A stretch of DNA of 64,000 bases from an uncultured Lachnospiraceae bacterium (GCA_910587635.1 CAJUNB010000014.1:1-64000), one strand, 5' to 3'. Positions 1 to 8,447 are shown, counted from the first letter of the stretch. Numbers and translations are program-made. Notes: generated by a model from the letters alone, not told the origin.

Positions 1-1
1 A

Positions 2-904
2 TCAGGGCAAAAGAAGCGTGGGGCGGCTTTCGTTGTCATGTTTGGCCTGGCATTGGCAGTGACGGGATGTGCAGGCCGTGGAAAAACGGGAAGCGTTGTC
101 TATAATTCATCGGCAGGCTATGACTGTATGGGTTATGAAATCATACAAGATGTAGGGAATTTTGATTATTCTCTCAAAAATACTTCCACGGGGGAAACAT
201 ATCCTTTAGCACGTTCCCCTATGTTTGGGGTATTTTCTGATGAAGAAGAAATATGCGCATTTTATATGTGTCCGCCATATCTGTATTACACCACATCGGT
301 TATGGAAAGCTATGTCAACCGGGTGGGAAACTATAACAGCAATATAACGAAAGTGTCGGTTGTAGAGTTGAATCTGAATACTTTTGAGGAAAAAATAATC
401 TTTGAGCAGATGACTAATTCTGGGCGTTCTCTTTTGGGCATTGACTACGAAACGGGGGATAAATGGAAGTTTCTGGATTTTCACCACGCTTTTTTCCTGA
501 ATGACGATAACCTGTTTTTCATTGGCAATGATGGCATAACAAAAGTAAACCGGTATACCGAAAAAACTGTAAAGCTCGACATTCCTGCAAACGGAAATAT
601 TTCATTCGATGGGGAAAGCATCTTTTACAAAAATGAACAAGGGGTTTTAACAAGATATGACGTTTCCGGTAATGAAACTTACACATATGAAAATATAGTT
701 GCATATGATTTCTGCATGGATGAGCAGTCAATCTATTATGTTTCCAGGACGGACGGCGGAGGCTTGTATTCCTGCGGCAAGGACGGGAATAACAAGGAAC
801 TGATCAGTCATATACCTGCAATGTCTGTTACCTGTGATACAGGCAATATTTATGTGTTATCAAAAGAAAGTGGTGAGGAAATCGCTTTGCCAAAAAGCCA
901 TTGA
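2..904 (+). CDS. Lipoprotein with propeller-like repeats, 5' end outside the window
   Basis: The reading frame is open to the left window edge and begins with basic residues (KKRG), followed by a hydrophobic run ending in the lipobox VTGC. The true start is therefore probably just upstream, and the ATG at 38 lies inside the signal peptide. The mature part (about 270 residues) has several short repeats of the type 'I.YKNEQG.L.RYDV' and 'IYYVSR.DGGGLYSCGKDG', which resemble the beta-propeller repeats of DUF5050-like surface lipoproteins. That family resemblance is inferred from the repeat pattern only. It is expected to be anchored on the outer face of the membrane. The ligand is unknown. The gene ends directly at a 71-nt hairpin (900-970) and lies next to an insertion sequence. 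Confidence 0.7.
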   Translation, partial: SGQKKRGAAFVVMFGLALAVTGCAGRGKTGSVVYNSSAGYDCMGYEIIQDVGNFDYSLKNTSTGETYPLARSPMFGVFSDEEEICAFYMCPPYLYYTTSVMESYVNRVGNYNSNITKVSVVELNLNTFEEKIIFEQMTNSGRSLLGIDYETGDKWKFLDFHHAFFLNDDNLFFIGNDGITKVNRYTEKTVKLDIPANGNISFDGESIFYKNEQGVLTRYDVSGNETYTYENIVAYDFCMDEQSIYYVSRTDGGGLYSCGKDGNNKELISHIPAMSVTCDTGNIYVLSKESGEEIALPKSH

Positions 905-970
905 TTCCCGCGAGCAACGAGCCAAGTGGGCATGCTTGCATGCACATTTGGCGCTGCCGCGAGAGTCAAT
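900..970. repeat. Long hairpin with TGCTTGCA tip (copy 1 of the family)
   Basis: A 13-nt outer arm at 900-912 pairs with 958-970 (one G-U, one mismatch). An inner arm GCCAAGTG (921-928) pairs with CATTTGGC (945-952). The tip is GCATGC-TT-GCATGC (930-943). There is no T-run after it, so it is not a simple intrinsic terminator. The tip resembles the hairpins at 37794-37850 and 44947-44996. Confidence 0.75.
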
Positions 971-1061
971 CCCCCCCGTTGCTTGCAGGAGACCGCTGAA
1001 AAAGTAGATATCACCGTCTATATTTGGTAGCATGTAATTATTCAATACAGGCAGTGGCACT

Positions 1062-2407
1062 ATGGTTGAACAACAACAGAAGTTAGTATTAAGTCCCTAC
1101 ATGGAAATATATGAATTAGTCGTTCCAAAAGACAACCTGCTTCTGAAATCTATCTATGATCTGTCTGATATTGACATTGTGGAACGCTCTAAATATGACA
1201 TGTCCTTCAAATACTTTCTTGATATGGCGCCGGAAGAAAACGTAATCAATCCGAGTTCCCTGACAAAATTCCGCAAACTGCGCCTGAAAGATAGGAACCT
1301 GTTAGACATGCTGGTCGCGAAAACAGTCCAGATCGCATTGAAAAAGGCATTATAAAATCAAAATCCATTATCGTGGATGCAACCCATACAAAATCAAGGT
1401 ACAATCAGAAAACGCCAAGACAGGTGCTTTTAGAACAGTCAAAGAAACTGCGGCGTGCTGTTTCTGAAACAGATGAAACAATGAAAGAGCAGTTTCCGAA
1501 TAAAAATACAGAAGATTCTTTGGAAAAAGAACTGGCATACTGCCATGCTCTGCTCTCGGTCATCAAAGAAAAAGAAGAACTGTGCAGTTATCCTAAAATA
1601 CAGGAAAAGCTGAATTTATTAGAAGAATCCGTAAAAGATGATCTGGAACATCTTGAAACTTCACAAGATGCAGACGCAAAGACAGGCCATAAGACAGCGG
1701 ATAGTTCTTTCTTTGGATACAAAACGCATATAGCAATGAGTGAGGAACGTATTATTACAGCAGCCACCGTTACCAGCGGCGAAAAGACAGATGGAAAAGA
1801 ACTGCCGGAACTGGTGCGCAAAAGCAGGGAAGCCGGAATGGAAGTGGAAATGGTAATCGGAGATAAAGCCTATTCCGAGCAGAAAAATATCGAAGCGGCG
1901 CAGGAAGGCGGTTATGAACTGATTTCCAGACTAAACGGCATCATCACGCAGGGAAACCGGACAAAAGAGGATGAATTTGAATTTAATAAAGATGCAGGGA
2001 TGTACCAGTGTAAGGCAGGGCATCTGGCAGTCCATAAATACTTGGACAGGCGTGAAAAAGAAAAGAAGAATAAGAATCCCCGGATGACCTACTTTTTTGA
2101 CGTTGAGAAATGTAAATGCTGCCCGTACAGGGACGGATGCTATAAGGAAGGGGCAAAAAAGAAAACATACAGCGAAACCCTAAAAAGCGATGCCCACAGT
2201 AAACAGGCAGAGTTTCAGGAAACAGAGCACTTCAAAGAAAAAATGAAGGAACGCTATAAGATAGAAGCAAAAAACAGCGGGTTAAAGCACAGGCATGGTT
2301 ATGACGCAGCGACATCATCAGGCCTTATTAACATGGAGATGCAGGGGGCAATGACTATATTTGCAGTAAACCTCAAACGAATCATTAAGCTGATAAGTGA
2401 AAAATAA
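1062..2407 (+). pseudogene. IS1182-family transposase, frameshifted and internally deleted
   Basis: The first part (1062-1355) carries the family's N-terminal region ('KSIYDLSDIDIVERSKYDMS', 'INPSSLTKFRKLRLKD'). The second part (about 1345-2407) carries the DDE domain with 'DATHTKSRYN', 'HKTADSSFFGYKTH' and 'VIGDKAYSE', then a Cys-rich segment (C-K-C-C-P...C) and a conserved C-terminus. Two lesions are visible. One is a loss of one base in the A-run near 1338, so the first part ends at TAA 1353-1355. The other is an apparent in-frame loss of roughly 40 residues after 'VVPKDN' (about 1135) compared with the family as I know it. Transposition activity is therefore unlikely. A programmed -1 frameshift at the A-run is possible but less likely, because this family normally uses a single frame. 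Confidence 0.85.
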
Positions 2408-2448
2408 ACAGAGATAACACCTGAAATAATCGGAAATTTTATTCGAAT

Positions 2449-2495
2449 CACACAAAATCCACCAGAATAATCGAACCTGGTGGATTTTTTGTGTG
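2449..2495. terminator. Hairpin terminator at the right end of the IS
   Basis: Arms CACACAAAATCCACCAG (2449-2465) and CTGGTGGATTTTTTGTGTG (2477-2495) form a long stem. The T-run lies inside the 3' arm and A's inside the 5' arm, so it could act in both directions. Confidence 0.75.
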
Positions 2496-2541
2496 TATTT
2501 GAAATTTAAATCTGAAAAACAGTATGTTTTTCAGCGGCCTC

Positions 2542-2624
2542 ACATAATCATCGAGGGTATCAGGCAGTAGAATTACCTGATTCCGATCCGCCCCTTGAAT
2601 GTACCCCATGCCCGCGTCCTCCAT
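2542..2624 (-). pseudogene. N-terminal fragment of a second IS1182-type transposase
   Basis: On the minus strand, ATG at 2624-2622 opens a frame with 'GYIQGADRNQVILLPD' and then 'TLDDYV'. This resembles the beginning of IS1182-type transposases of a subgroup different from the neighbouring element. The similarity stops exactly where the terminal repeat of the 989-2541 element begins. The rest of the gene is absent on the other side of the element, so insertion was followed by deletion. Confidence 0.55.
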
Positions 2625-2845
2625 TGTGGTTTTATTGACTAAATGATACCATATCCCAAACCTTGACTCCATGTTTTCCGGAGTTTTCGGACAGGCTGCA
2701 AGCGGAAAAAGAAAAAAGCCGGAAACTGCTTGTAGAGTCCGACATTTTCTGATATGGTATGAAAAATAGTACGTATAGTTATTTATAAAATTTTTCTGCA
2801 CATCATTGACAGTGAGGTATATTTCCGCTAACATTAACATATAAA
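2625..2845. other. Gene-free stretch with one imperfect hairpin
   Basis: No supportable gene. A hairpin with arms CTGCAAGC and GCTTGTAG (near 2697-2731) is flanked by GGAC/GTCC. The rest is AT-rich remnant sequence between the transposase fragment and the DUF3800 leader. Confidence 0.4.
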
Positions 2846-2848
2846 CAA

Positions 2849-2945
2849 GTCAGTGGTATCACTGATTGGGCTGGTCGAAAGACCCTGGTCCACCGAACAG
2901 CGGGGAATTTCCCCGCTATTTTTAATAGGGAAATCTGAGAGGGAT
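2849..2945 (+). ncRNA. Structured leader RNA of the DUF3800 gene
   Basis: Three hairpins lie in the 110 nt before the DUF3800 start codon: TCAGTG-GTAT-CACTGA (2850-2865), GGTC-GAAA-GACC with a GNRA tetraloop (2873-2884), and AGCGGGG-AATTT-CCCCGCT (2899-2917). Purine-rich sequence then leads to the start at 2960. Comparative work has described a set of RNA motifs (named DUF3800 motifs) lying in front of genes of this family. The position and GNRA-capped multi-hairpin form fit, but I cannot tell which subtype it is. Confidence 0.6.
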
Positions 2946-2959
2946 GAAGGAAATAATCT

Positions 2960-3370
2960 ATGGCTGAAAAGATTTTAAGTGTTTTTATAGATGAATCGGG
3001 CGATTTTGGGCCATATGATTTTCATGCGCCATTTTATCTGGTTGCAATGGTTTTATATAATCAGGATGTGGATATTAGAAAAAATATTGATGATTTGGAG
3101 AGTCATTTGATAAATATTGGATATAAGCAGCACGCCATCCATACGGGGCCACTGATTCGCAGGGAATCCGTTTATGCCCATGTAGAGTTCCGCAAAGTGA
3201 AGCCGGTAGATTATAAATTGTTTCAGGCGGCTGGCCTGATTTGTACGATGGAGTTACTTGCGGAAAAAGCAGAATCCAACTCATTTTCGAGGTCAGAGCA
3301 GGAATTCTTCTGCTCAGTACGTGACTTTAAAAAGAACTATCTTAAGCCGTTATTGAAGAAACATTTATAG
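2960..3370 (+). pseudogene. DUF3800 protein with a large internal deletion
   Basis: The start at 2960 follows a purine-rich site (GAAGGA). The N-terminus 'FIDESGDFG' (residues 9-17) is the hallmark of DUF3800 proteins, an RNase H-like nuclease-fold family usually about 230-260 residues long. This product is only 136 residues. Sequence typical of the first third ('GPLIRRESVY', ends about residue 72) is joined directly to sequence typical of the last third ('EFRKVKPVDYKLFQAAGLIC'), so the middle is missing although the frame is kept. The Asp normally found in the late 'ADLI' motif is Gly here (residue 92). The protein is probably inactive. The family's role is unclear; mobile-element and defence contexts are common. 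Confidence 0.75.
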
Positions 3371-3491
3371 GGAGCAGATGTGTTAGAATGGAAAAGGATA
3401 CTCCCTTTTCGAAATTGTGTACCCACTGAAAACGATCCTATAAATATACATTTATAATGAATAAAAATACGTTCTGACTATTTTACATACA

Positions 3492-4268
3492 TTGAAATAT
3501 ACAGTCATCACCGGGGCAAGCTCCGGCATTGGGTATGAGACGGCAAAGGCATTTGCGGGACGGGGGAAAAATCTGGTCATAGCAGCAAGGCGCACGGATA
3601 ATCTTAAGATGCTGAAAAAGGAGATATTGGAGGAATGTCCGGATTTGGATGTTGTCATCCGAAGTACGGATTTATCCGTTCCAGAAAATGCGTACCGGTT
3701 TTATGAGGGGCTGAAAGATTATGGGATAGAGACTTGGGTGAATAATGCGGGTTTTGGCAACTATGACAGGGTGGCGGATCAGGACTTGAATAAGATCAGT
3801 ATGATGTTGAATCTGAACATAGAGGCTCTGACAATTCTGTCCTCACTGTATGTCCGTGATTACAAGGATGTAGAGGGAACACAGCTTATCAATATATCTT
3901 CATGTGGAGGCTATACCATTGTGCCTATGGCTGTGACATATTGTGCGGCGAAGTTTTATGTCAGCACTTTTACGGAAGGGCTGGCACGGGAACTGGAAGA
4001 AGCGGGAGCGAAAATGAAGGCAAAAGTGCTGGCACCTGCGGCAACAAAGACAGAGTTCGGAATGGTGGCAAACAATATCAGTGAATATGACTATGACAAG
4101 TCTTTCGGAACATACCACACGGGCAAGCAGGTAGCCGGATTCCTGCTTGAACTGTATGACAGTGCAAAAGTTGTGGGGATAGTAGACAGGGAGAGTTTCA
4201 GTTTCCGGCTGGCAGACCCACTATTCCCATATGCGGGAAATTCCTCACATAATCAGCAACGTATGTGA
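3492..4268 (+). CDS. SDR-family NAD(P)-dependent oxidoreductase with frameshifted C-terminus
   Basis: This is a classical short-chain dehydrogenase. It has the cofactor motif TGASSGIG (residues 7-14), NNAG (84-87), catalytic Ser near 136, and Y-x-x-x-K at 150-154. It should reduce or oxidise a carbonyl/hydroxyl substrate in the cytoplasm; the substrate is unknown. The start is a TTG without a visible ribosome binding site, which suggests the original start was altered. The last 15 or so residues ('AGNSSHNQQRM') are out of the family's pattern. Reading one frame over from about 4229 gives a natural-looking tail ('REIPHIISNVCENRYL', stop at 4272-4274), so a one-base indel lies near 4229. The Rossmann core is intact, so activity cannot be excluded. 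Confidence 0.8.
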   Translation: MKYTVITGASSGIGYETAKAFAGRGKNLVIAARRTDNLKMLKKEILEECPDLDVVIRSTDLSVPENAYRFYEGLKDYGIETWVNNAGFGNYDRVADQDLNKISMMLNLNIEALTILSSLYVRDYKDVEGTQLINISSCGGYTIVPMAVTYCAAKFYVSTFTEGLARELEEAGAKMKAKVLAPAATKTEFGMVANNISEYDYDKSFGTYHTGKQVAGFLLELYDSAKVVGIVDRESFSFRLADPLFPYAGNSSHNQQRM

Positions 4269-4303
4269 GAACAGATATTTATAAAGAAATCTTACAAAAG
4301 CTA

Positions 4304-4352
4304 ACCGCCGCACGATGGCCATCATCCGCCATATGCGGCGGTCTGCTTTTTT
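4304..4352 (+). terminator. Intrinsic terminator after the SDR gene
   Basis: Arms ACCGCCGCA (4304-4312) and TGCGGCGGT (4334-4342) are followed by CTGCTTTTTT. Confidence 0.85.
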
Positions 4353-4472
4353 CCCAGGCAGACCGGGCGGCCTGATAACGGAAATGACTTGGAAAGGGAA
4401 ATATGCGGGTAGGATTATCGGACAAAAAGCGAAAAACTTTAGGGGTGATTTTGATGTTTTTGTACTTCATTT

Positions 4473-4506
4473 ATGCCTTTCGTTCCATTTCGTATGCCTT
4501 TCGTTC
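4473..4506 (+). promoter_or_regulatory. Direct repeats with 21-bp period: likely LytTR operator
   Basis: ATGCCTTTCGTTC occurs at 4473-4485 and again at 4494-4506, start-to-start exactly 21 bp (two helical turns), with a third partial TTTCGT between them. LytTR regulators (AgrA/VirR/LytR type) bind pairs of direct repeats with this spacing. The repeats lie about 70 bp before the remains of a LytTR regulator gene, which suggests autoregulation. Confidence 0.65.
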
Positions 4507-4550
4507 TCTGCATCCCAAAATAATAAAAAATCTGTCGATAAAATAGATAG

Positions 4551-5070
4551 CGGAACATAATAGAATCCGCGGTGCTGATCTTTATTACGGGCATAAAGGA
4601 ATATGTGTTTGAAGCCTTTGACGTGTCGGCATTCCATTACCTGCTAAAGCCGATTGAGGAAAGCAAGTTCATTGAGGTACTTGGCAGGGCGACGGGGGAA
4701 GCCGGGAAAAGAAAAGAGCAGAAGGAACAGCAGATATTTATCCGAACGAAGAATCAGGGGTATACGCTTAATTTAAGCAGTATCCTGTATATTGAAAACA
4801 GGGGGAAGAAAGTGGAAATCCATACCACGGACATGGAGGAGATCATAGAGGCATATGCCATGATGGACGAACTGGAAGGGCAGCTTGGGGGCGGCTTTTA
4901 CCGCTGCCACAGGGGGTATCTGGTAAACATGGCACACATAGTGCGGTATGACAATGACAGCATTTTCCTTTCCAATGGCGGCTTAAGTTTACCTGACAAG
5001 GAAGAAGTACAATGAGTTTGTAAAGGCATACATGTGGTATTTTCAGAATGGAGGGGTGTCCTGTGTATGA
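4551..5070 (+). pseudogene. LytTR-type response regulator, beheaded and frameshifted
   Basis: The frame opens in the middle of a receiver domain ('LIFITGIKEYVFEAFDVSAF', 'LLKPIEE', including the conserved receiver Lys). It continues through a complete-looking LytTR DNA-binding domain ('IFIRTKNQGYTLNLSSILYI', 'FYRCHRGYLVNMAHIV'). The first 75 or so receiver residues, with the phosphoacceptor Asp, are gone. The upstream regulatory region is joined almost directly to the mid-receiver sequence near 4560, with a stop at 4548-4550 just before. Near 4992 a one-base shift ends the frame early (TGA 5013-5015). The other frame restores 'LTRKKYNEFVKAYMWYFQNG' and ends at 5068-5070, overlapping the start of the kinase gene at 5063. 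Confidence 0.8.
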
Positions 5071-5813
5071 AGCAGTAAGAATATTGCTGGAGATAGTCTC
5101 TGCCATGTTCCAGGGGTACTGCCTGCAGTATTTTTAGGGGAGCTTTCTGGACGGCAGGATACGGAACCGGCGTATAAACGGGCTGGCAGTAATCCTGGGC
5201 ATCGTATCGATGATTGCGCTGGTGTTTTATAGGGCAGTTAGGAGGATAACCTTATTTCTTGGAGTCACATTTACTGCTGTGAGTGAAATGAGTTTTTCCT
5301 TGCATATATGTTTTTTGAATTAGGAAATCATCAGTTTCGGCTATGGGACTGGTGTTGGGAAAAAGGATATATCTCGGTACTGGAATGCTATAATTTTGTT
5401 ATAAATATTACTCTCATAGGAAACCAGATTTTGTTTCATATCATTGGAGCAGTGTTGCTGTATTTTACCATGAGGAAGATTGTGCGGGATTACCGGGAAA
5501 AGGACTATGCCATTCACAGGACAGAATTACTGTTCATCCTCACGCCGGGGCTGACCGGCCTGATGGTATGTACTTTACTGCGTATTACGATTGGTACGGC
5601 AGAAAACGGTGTGCCGGAGACGCTGTATGACAGATATCCATCTCTGATGGTCATAATGCCTGTTATCCTGCTGCTGTTACTGTTCTCCATTTTGTTTGAG
5701 GTAAAACTCTTTCAGGACATGATCTGCTGGAACAGGGAAAAGAGCAGCCGGATTATCTTAGAAAAACAGGTCGGCAGCTTACAGGAGTATATGGGGGAGA
5801 TGGAGCGTGTCTA
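5063..5813 (+). pseudogene. GHKL sensor histidine kinase, N-terminal membrane part, broken
   Basis: GTG at 5063 follows GGAGGG (5050-5055) and overlaps the end of the LytTR regulator, the normal layout of a LytTR/GHKL pair. The product shows a string of hydrophobic segments, then the linker leading to the phosphoacceptor region ('KQVGSLQEYMGEMERVYY'). The gene carries a TAG codon at 5135-5137 and a one-base frameshift near 5300 (a second frame runs from 5308). It stops abruptly at about 5813, where an inverted IS3-family fragment begins. The dimerisation/phosphoacceptor region and most of the ATPase domain are missing. A piece of the ATPase domain reappears at 6188. Confidence 0.75.
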
Positions 5814-6185
5814 TTATGTGGTCTTTCTTCCTTTGGTCATGATACTGCTTCCTCCTGTTCCAGAAGACTTTAGATTCTCATTACCATTATACTTCATAAT
5901 CCAGTTCCGCAACTGTTTATCAGAACGGATTCCATATTTTTTCTGGATTTCTCTTAATGTCCCTTTTCCAGAAAGATAATCGCAGATAGCGCTGCATTTT
6001 GTTTCCGCTGAATAGGAACTGAGCTTTTGGGTGGTTTTTAGTCCTTCAGCCCCCAAAGACTGATATATCGTTGCCCATTCGATAATCCTCGACCCATTCG
6101 TTCCCAGACTTTGGGCGATGCTTTCTGTTGAACAGCTTCCTTCCAAATATTTTGTAACGGCATCTAATTTCATTTCGAAAGGGGG
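5814..6185 (-). pseudogene. IS3-family OrfA fragment inserted in the kinase gene
   Basis: The minus-strand frame encodes two helix-turn-helix-like units ('AVTKYLEGSCSTESIAQSLG', 'ICDYLSGKGTLREIQKKYGI') and 'LRNWIMKYNG', typical of IS150-type IS3 OrfA. It also has the usual 'SSGTGGSSIMTKGRKTT' tail, where it is cut off. The first few residues are missing at the right junction (about 6185), where 'PFEMKLDAV' runs straight into kinase sequence. No OrfB and no terminal repeats remain. Confidence 0.75.
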
Positions 6186-6187
6186 AA

Positions 6188-6307
6188 CTGTTTTTCCTGA
6201 AAATGGAGAACAGCTTTGACGGGCGGCTGGTGCGGAGACGGCAGGGGGAATTCCCCATGACGGATAAAGCAGATAGGGAGAACCACGAGATAGGGCTTGC
6301 CAACATC
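6188..6307 (+). pseudogene. Remnant of the GHKL kinase ATP-binding domain
   Basis: The reading frame 'LFFLKMENSFDGRLVRRRQG ... HEIGLANI' matches the end of GHKL ATPase domains: the N-terminal part of the strand with 'NSFDG', the variable lid, and the 'GIGLANI' box. It belongs to the kinase gene starting at 5063 and was separated from it by the IS3 fragment and deletions. It is fused in frame to the next gene. Confidence 0.65.
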
Positions 6308-6958
6308 AAAAGCACGGCGGCAAAGTCGGATGTGTCGGGGATGAGTTTCAAGGATATGTGGCAGGCGAGATATCCCGGAGCATACTACAACGTCATGGAT
6401 ACATCCAGGATTGACGGTTCCTTATGGGGGAGGAATGATTATCCGTGGGATAAGTATTTCAGTAATAATGCAGATGATTCTGTTCTGGACTGGAAACCAT
6501 CGGGGGCGGAGCCTGCCATGCTTGACTCTAAGGTGCAGGCAAAGATCAATTCCACTATAGGCAAGAAGGCCATTGTTGTACCGCCGGAACTGGAAGAAAA
6601 GATGAAGAATGCCCCGGAGCTGGCAAAGAGTGTTATGGCAAAGGTTGAGGGCTTTATTGCGGAATAGGATATTATGAATCCGAATCCCCGGAAAGGTTAC
6701 CTAATCGCATTAGATGAAAATGGGGATATTGCGCATGCATGCGTGACAAGTGAAAAGATGTCAGTGTCATCGGCAGAATTTATAGAAGCCCGCAAAGCAA
6801 GGGAAGAAAAGCACGCAGAATATGAGAGGATGGCGGAGGAAAGCGCCCTGAAATGCAAGCTGATGGAGCAGGAAGCAGATGCGAGATATTACCAGACCAG
6901 CATAACCAAAAAGGTGGTTTCGGCTGCGGCATATGAAGCGGCGGGCATTTTGAAGTAA
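6203..6958 (+). pseudogene. Unknown soluble protein, fused to kinase remnant and split by an amber codon
   Basis: From about residue 36 of the frame starting at 6203 the kinase remnant gives way to an unrelated protein ('MSFKDMWQARYPGAYYNVMD', 'KINSTIGKKAIVVPPELEEK'). This ends at TAG 6665-6667. A second open stretch in the same frame starts with ATG 6674 and runs to 6958 ('KGYLIALDENGDIAHACVTS', then a charged helical segment). The two stretches probably form one original protein, with a glutamine codon CAG changed to TAG. I do not recognise a named domain. Similar proteins occur, from memory, in clusters with the small proteins that follow here. There is no signal peptide or membrane segment. 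Confidence 0.6.
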
Positions 6959-6971
6959 AACAGGATATGCC

Positions 6972-7022
6972 CGGACTTACCGTAAGGGGGCATGGGCGGC
7001 TCCGAATGACAGAGAGGCCGCC
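6972..7022 (+). promoter_or_regulatory. Two-hairpin leader element, copy 1
   Basis: Carries the shared core CGGACTTAC ... GGCTCCGAATGACAGAG, located 39-89 nt before the start at 7061. This copy is the most divergent of the four. A GGAGG site (7042-7046) follows. Confidence 0.6.
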
Positions 7023-7060
7023 GTTGAAATATTTTTATCAAGGAGGATGAGAAAATACCA

Positions 7061-7753
7061 ATGGAGATTACAAACAATTACAGCGATTATGGGAAAGGCT
7101 ACACAAACACGGCAAAGGAAGGTAATGTGATAACAAGCACAGTGGAGTTAAAGACCTCAAAACCTGGCGTAACCAAAACAGAGCAAATCAAGACGGGTTA
7201 CAGCAATGTCAATGACTATTCCAAATATCTGCAGGGAAAATACAGCTATATGAATACTGGTACAACTTCAATGCAGGGAGTTCCGACAACGGTATCAGTA
7301 TCAGGTGCATTTTTGAAAAAGTGCATGGATGACCCGGAAAAAGCTAAATATTTGGAAGAGAATCTGGCGGCGATTCCAGATTGTGCGAAAAGTGCAGTAG
7401 CGGGCTGCCGTGGCACGCTGACCAATCTCAGTTATAGTGTTGATGCAAATGGGAATATTTCGGTGGCGATATCTGGCACAAGTGACCCGGACGGAAAAAT
7501 AGCCAAAGAAAATGCGGAACGGCGGGCAAAAGAAAAAAAGGAGCAGGAGGAAAAAGCGGCTAAAAGGCGGGAAGAGAAAAAGGCGGAGGAAGAAAAGGCG
7601 GCAGAACGGCGGGCGGAAAGAAAAGATCGGATGGAAGGTACGTTCACGGTATCTGCCACTGGCACGGATGTGAAAAGCGTTACACAGAGCCTTGTAGCTA
7701 CACTTTCTGGTACATCAGCGCCTACAGGGGCAAGTTTTGATATAAAGGCATAA
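7061..7753 (+). CDS. Small-protein-cluster member with charged helical segment, unknown function
   Basis: The start ATG 7061 lies 14 nt after GGAGG. The product has 230 residues, no signal peptide and no membrane segment. Residues 1-60 are polar; 'YSKYLQGKYSYMNTGTTSMQ' and 'FLKKCMDDPEKAKYLEENLA' look like a conserved core (about 53-110). Residues about 150-195 form a very charged Glu/Lys/Arg coiled-coil-like stretch. The last 30 residues are Ser/Thr/Val-rich. From memory, similar proteins recur in Lachnospiraceae genomes, usually next to the other families in this cluster. I cannot give a function. The gene is preceded by the two-hairpin leader (copy 1) and followed by another cluster member. 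Confidence 0.7.
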   Translation: MEITNNYSDYGKGYTNTAKEGNVITSTVELKTSKPGVTKTEQIKTGYSNVNDYSKYLQGKYSYMNTGTTSMQGVPTTVSVSGAFLKKCMDDPEKAKYLEENLAAIPDCAKSAVAGCRGTLTNLSYSVDANGNISVAISGTSDPDGKIAKENAERRAKEKKEQEEKAAKRREEKKAEEEKAAERRAERKDRMEGTFTVSATGTDVKSVTQSLVATLSGTSAPTGASFDIKA

Positions 7754-7796
7754 CAGGAAAAGGACTTCAAATTTCAAGGCCAAGGAGGACAATATT

Positions 7797-8356
7797 ATGT
7801 CGAATATTACTAATTACAGTTTTTTGTTCCAGAGTATGTTCGGGGGAACAAAAACAACATGGGGAACAGGTTCAACTTTACCCGGAGTGTTCCAGTTTTC
7901 ACAATTAAACAGCAGTGCCATACAGTCACAGTTGAAAGCGGCAGGTATTGATACAAACAGTAAGCAGTATAAAGCAGTGATTCAACAGGTGACAACTATA
8001 AAAAAATTATTGATATTCCCGAAAGCAGCAAAGATAAAATGTTTGAAGCTGTGAAAAATAATGGAATGGGGGATGGAAAAGGAAAGACCGAAATTTATAT
8101 GGATATGTATAAACAGATGAAGTCAGATGACAGACTGTCGGCAGGCTATACATAGAGGCAGTATCATTTGGCATATGCACGGGCATTTAAATCGGCGATT
8201 AAGGCAGTTGATCCTACATGGGACTATGGTAAAGCCATACCTTCCGGGGCACTGGACGGCATTACAAGAGAAAGTGTAGAAAGCCAACTTAACAAAAGCG
8301 GCAATACATTTGTGAAAAAGACGTCTTCGGGCAGCACATTGGATATACAGATATAA
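7797..8356 (+). pseudogene. Small-protein-cluster member broken by frameshift and stop codon
   Basis: ATG 7797 follows AAGGAGGACAATATT. The first frame is intact to about residue 64 ('GIDTNSKQYKAVIQQVTT'). A one-base shift near 7998 then moves the natural continuation ('NYKKIIDIPESSKDKMFEAV') into another frame. That frame runs to TAG 8152-8154 and then continues beyond it in the same frame ('QYHLAYARAFKSAIKAVDPT') to 8356. The original product would have had about 185 residues, soluble, of unknown function. Two independent lesions make it a clear pseudogene. Confidence 0.7.
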
Positions 8357-8447
8357 TCTTTACACCGTATTCCGCAGAGGCGCATAAAGCTTTGCCTCTG
8401 CGGACTGCCCGGAGGTGAGGGGGAGTGTATTTATGAGGCAATGAACC

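Larger units (their letters stand above)
989..2541 (+). mobile_element. IS1182-like insertion sequence, degraded
   Basis: The element is bounded by terminal inverted repeats: GAGACCGCTGAAAAA at 989-1003 and TTTTTCAGCGGCCTC at 2527-2541, matching at 14 of 15 positions. It holds one transposase gene (1062-2407), broken, and a strong hairpin terminator near the right end. No clear target-site duplication is visible. The right end cuts into the reading frame of another transposase, so this copy inserted into an older IS. Confidence 0.8.

Noticed and set aside
1330..1380. Programmed -1 frameshift in the IS transposase
   Set aside because: The five-A run is a weak slippery site and this family normally uses one frame; the same copy also shows an internal deletion, so decay is simpler.
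4315..4560. 81-codon frame after the SDR gene
   Set aside because: It begins within a terminator loop and runs through the LytTR direct repeats; its translation is low-complexity.
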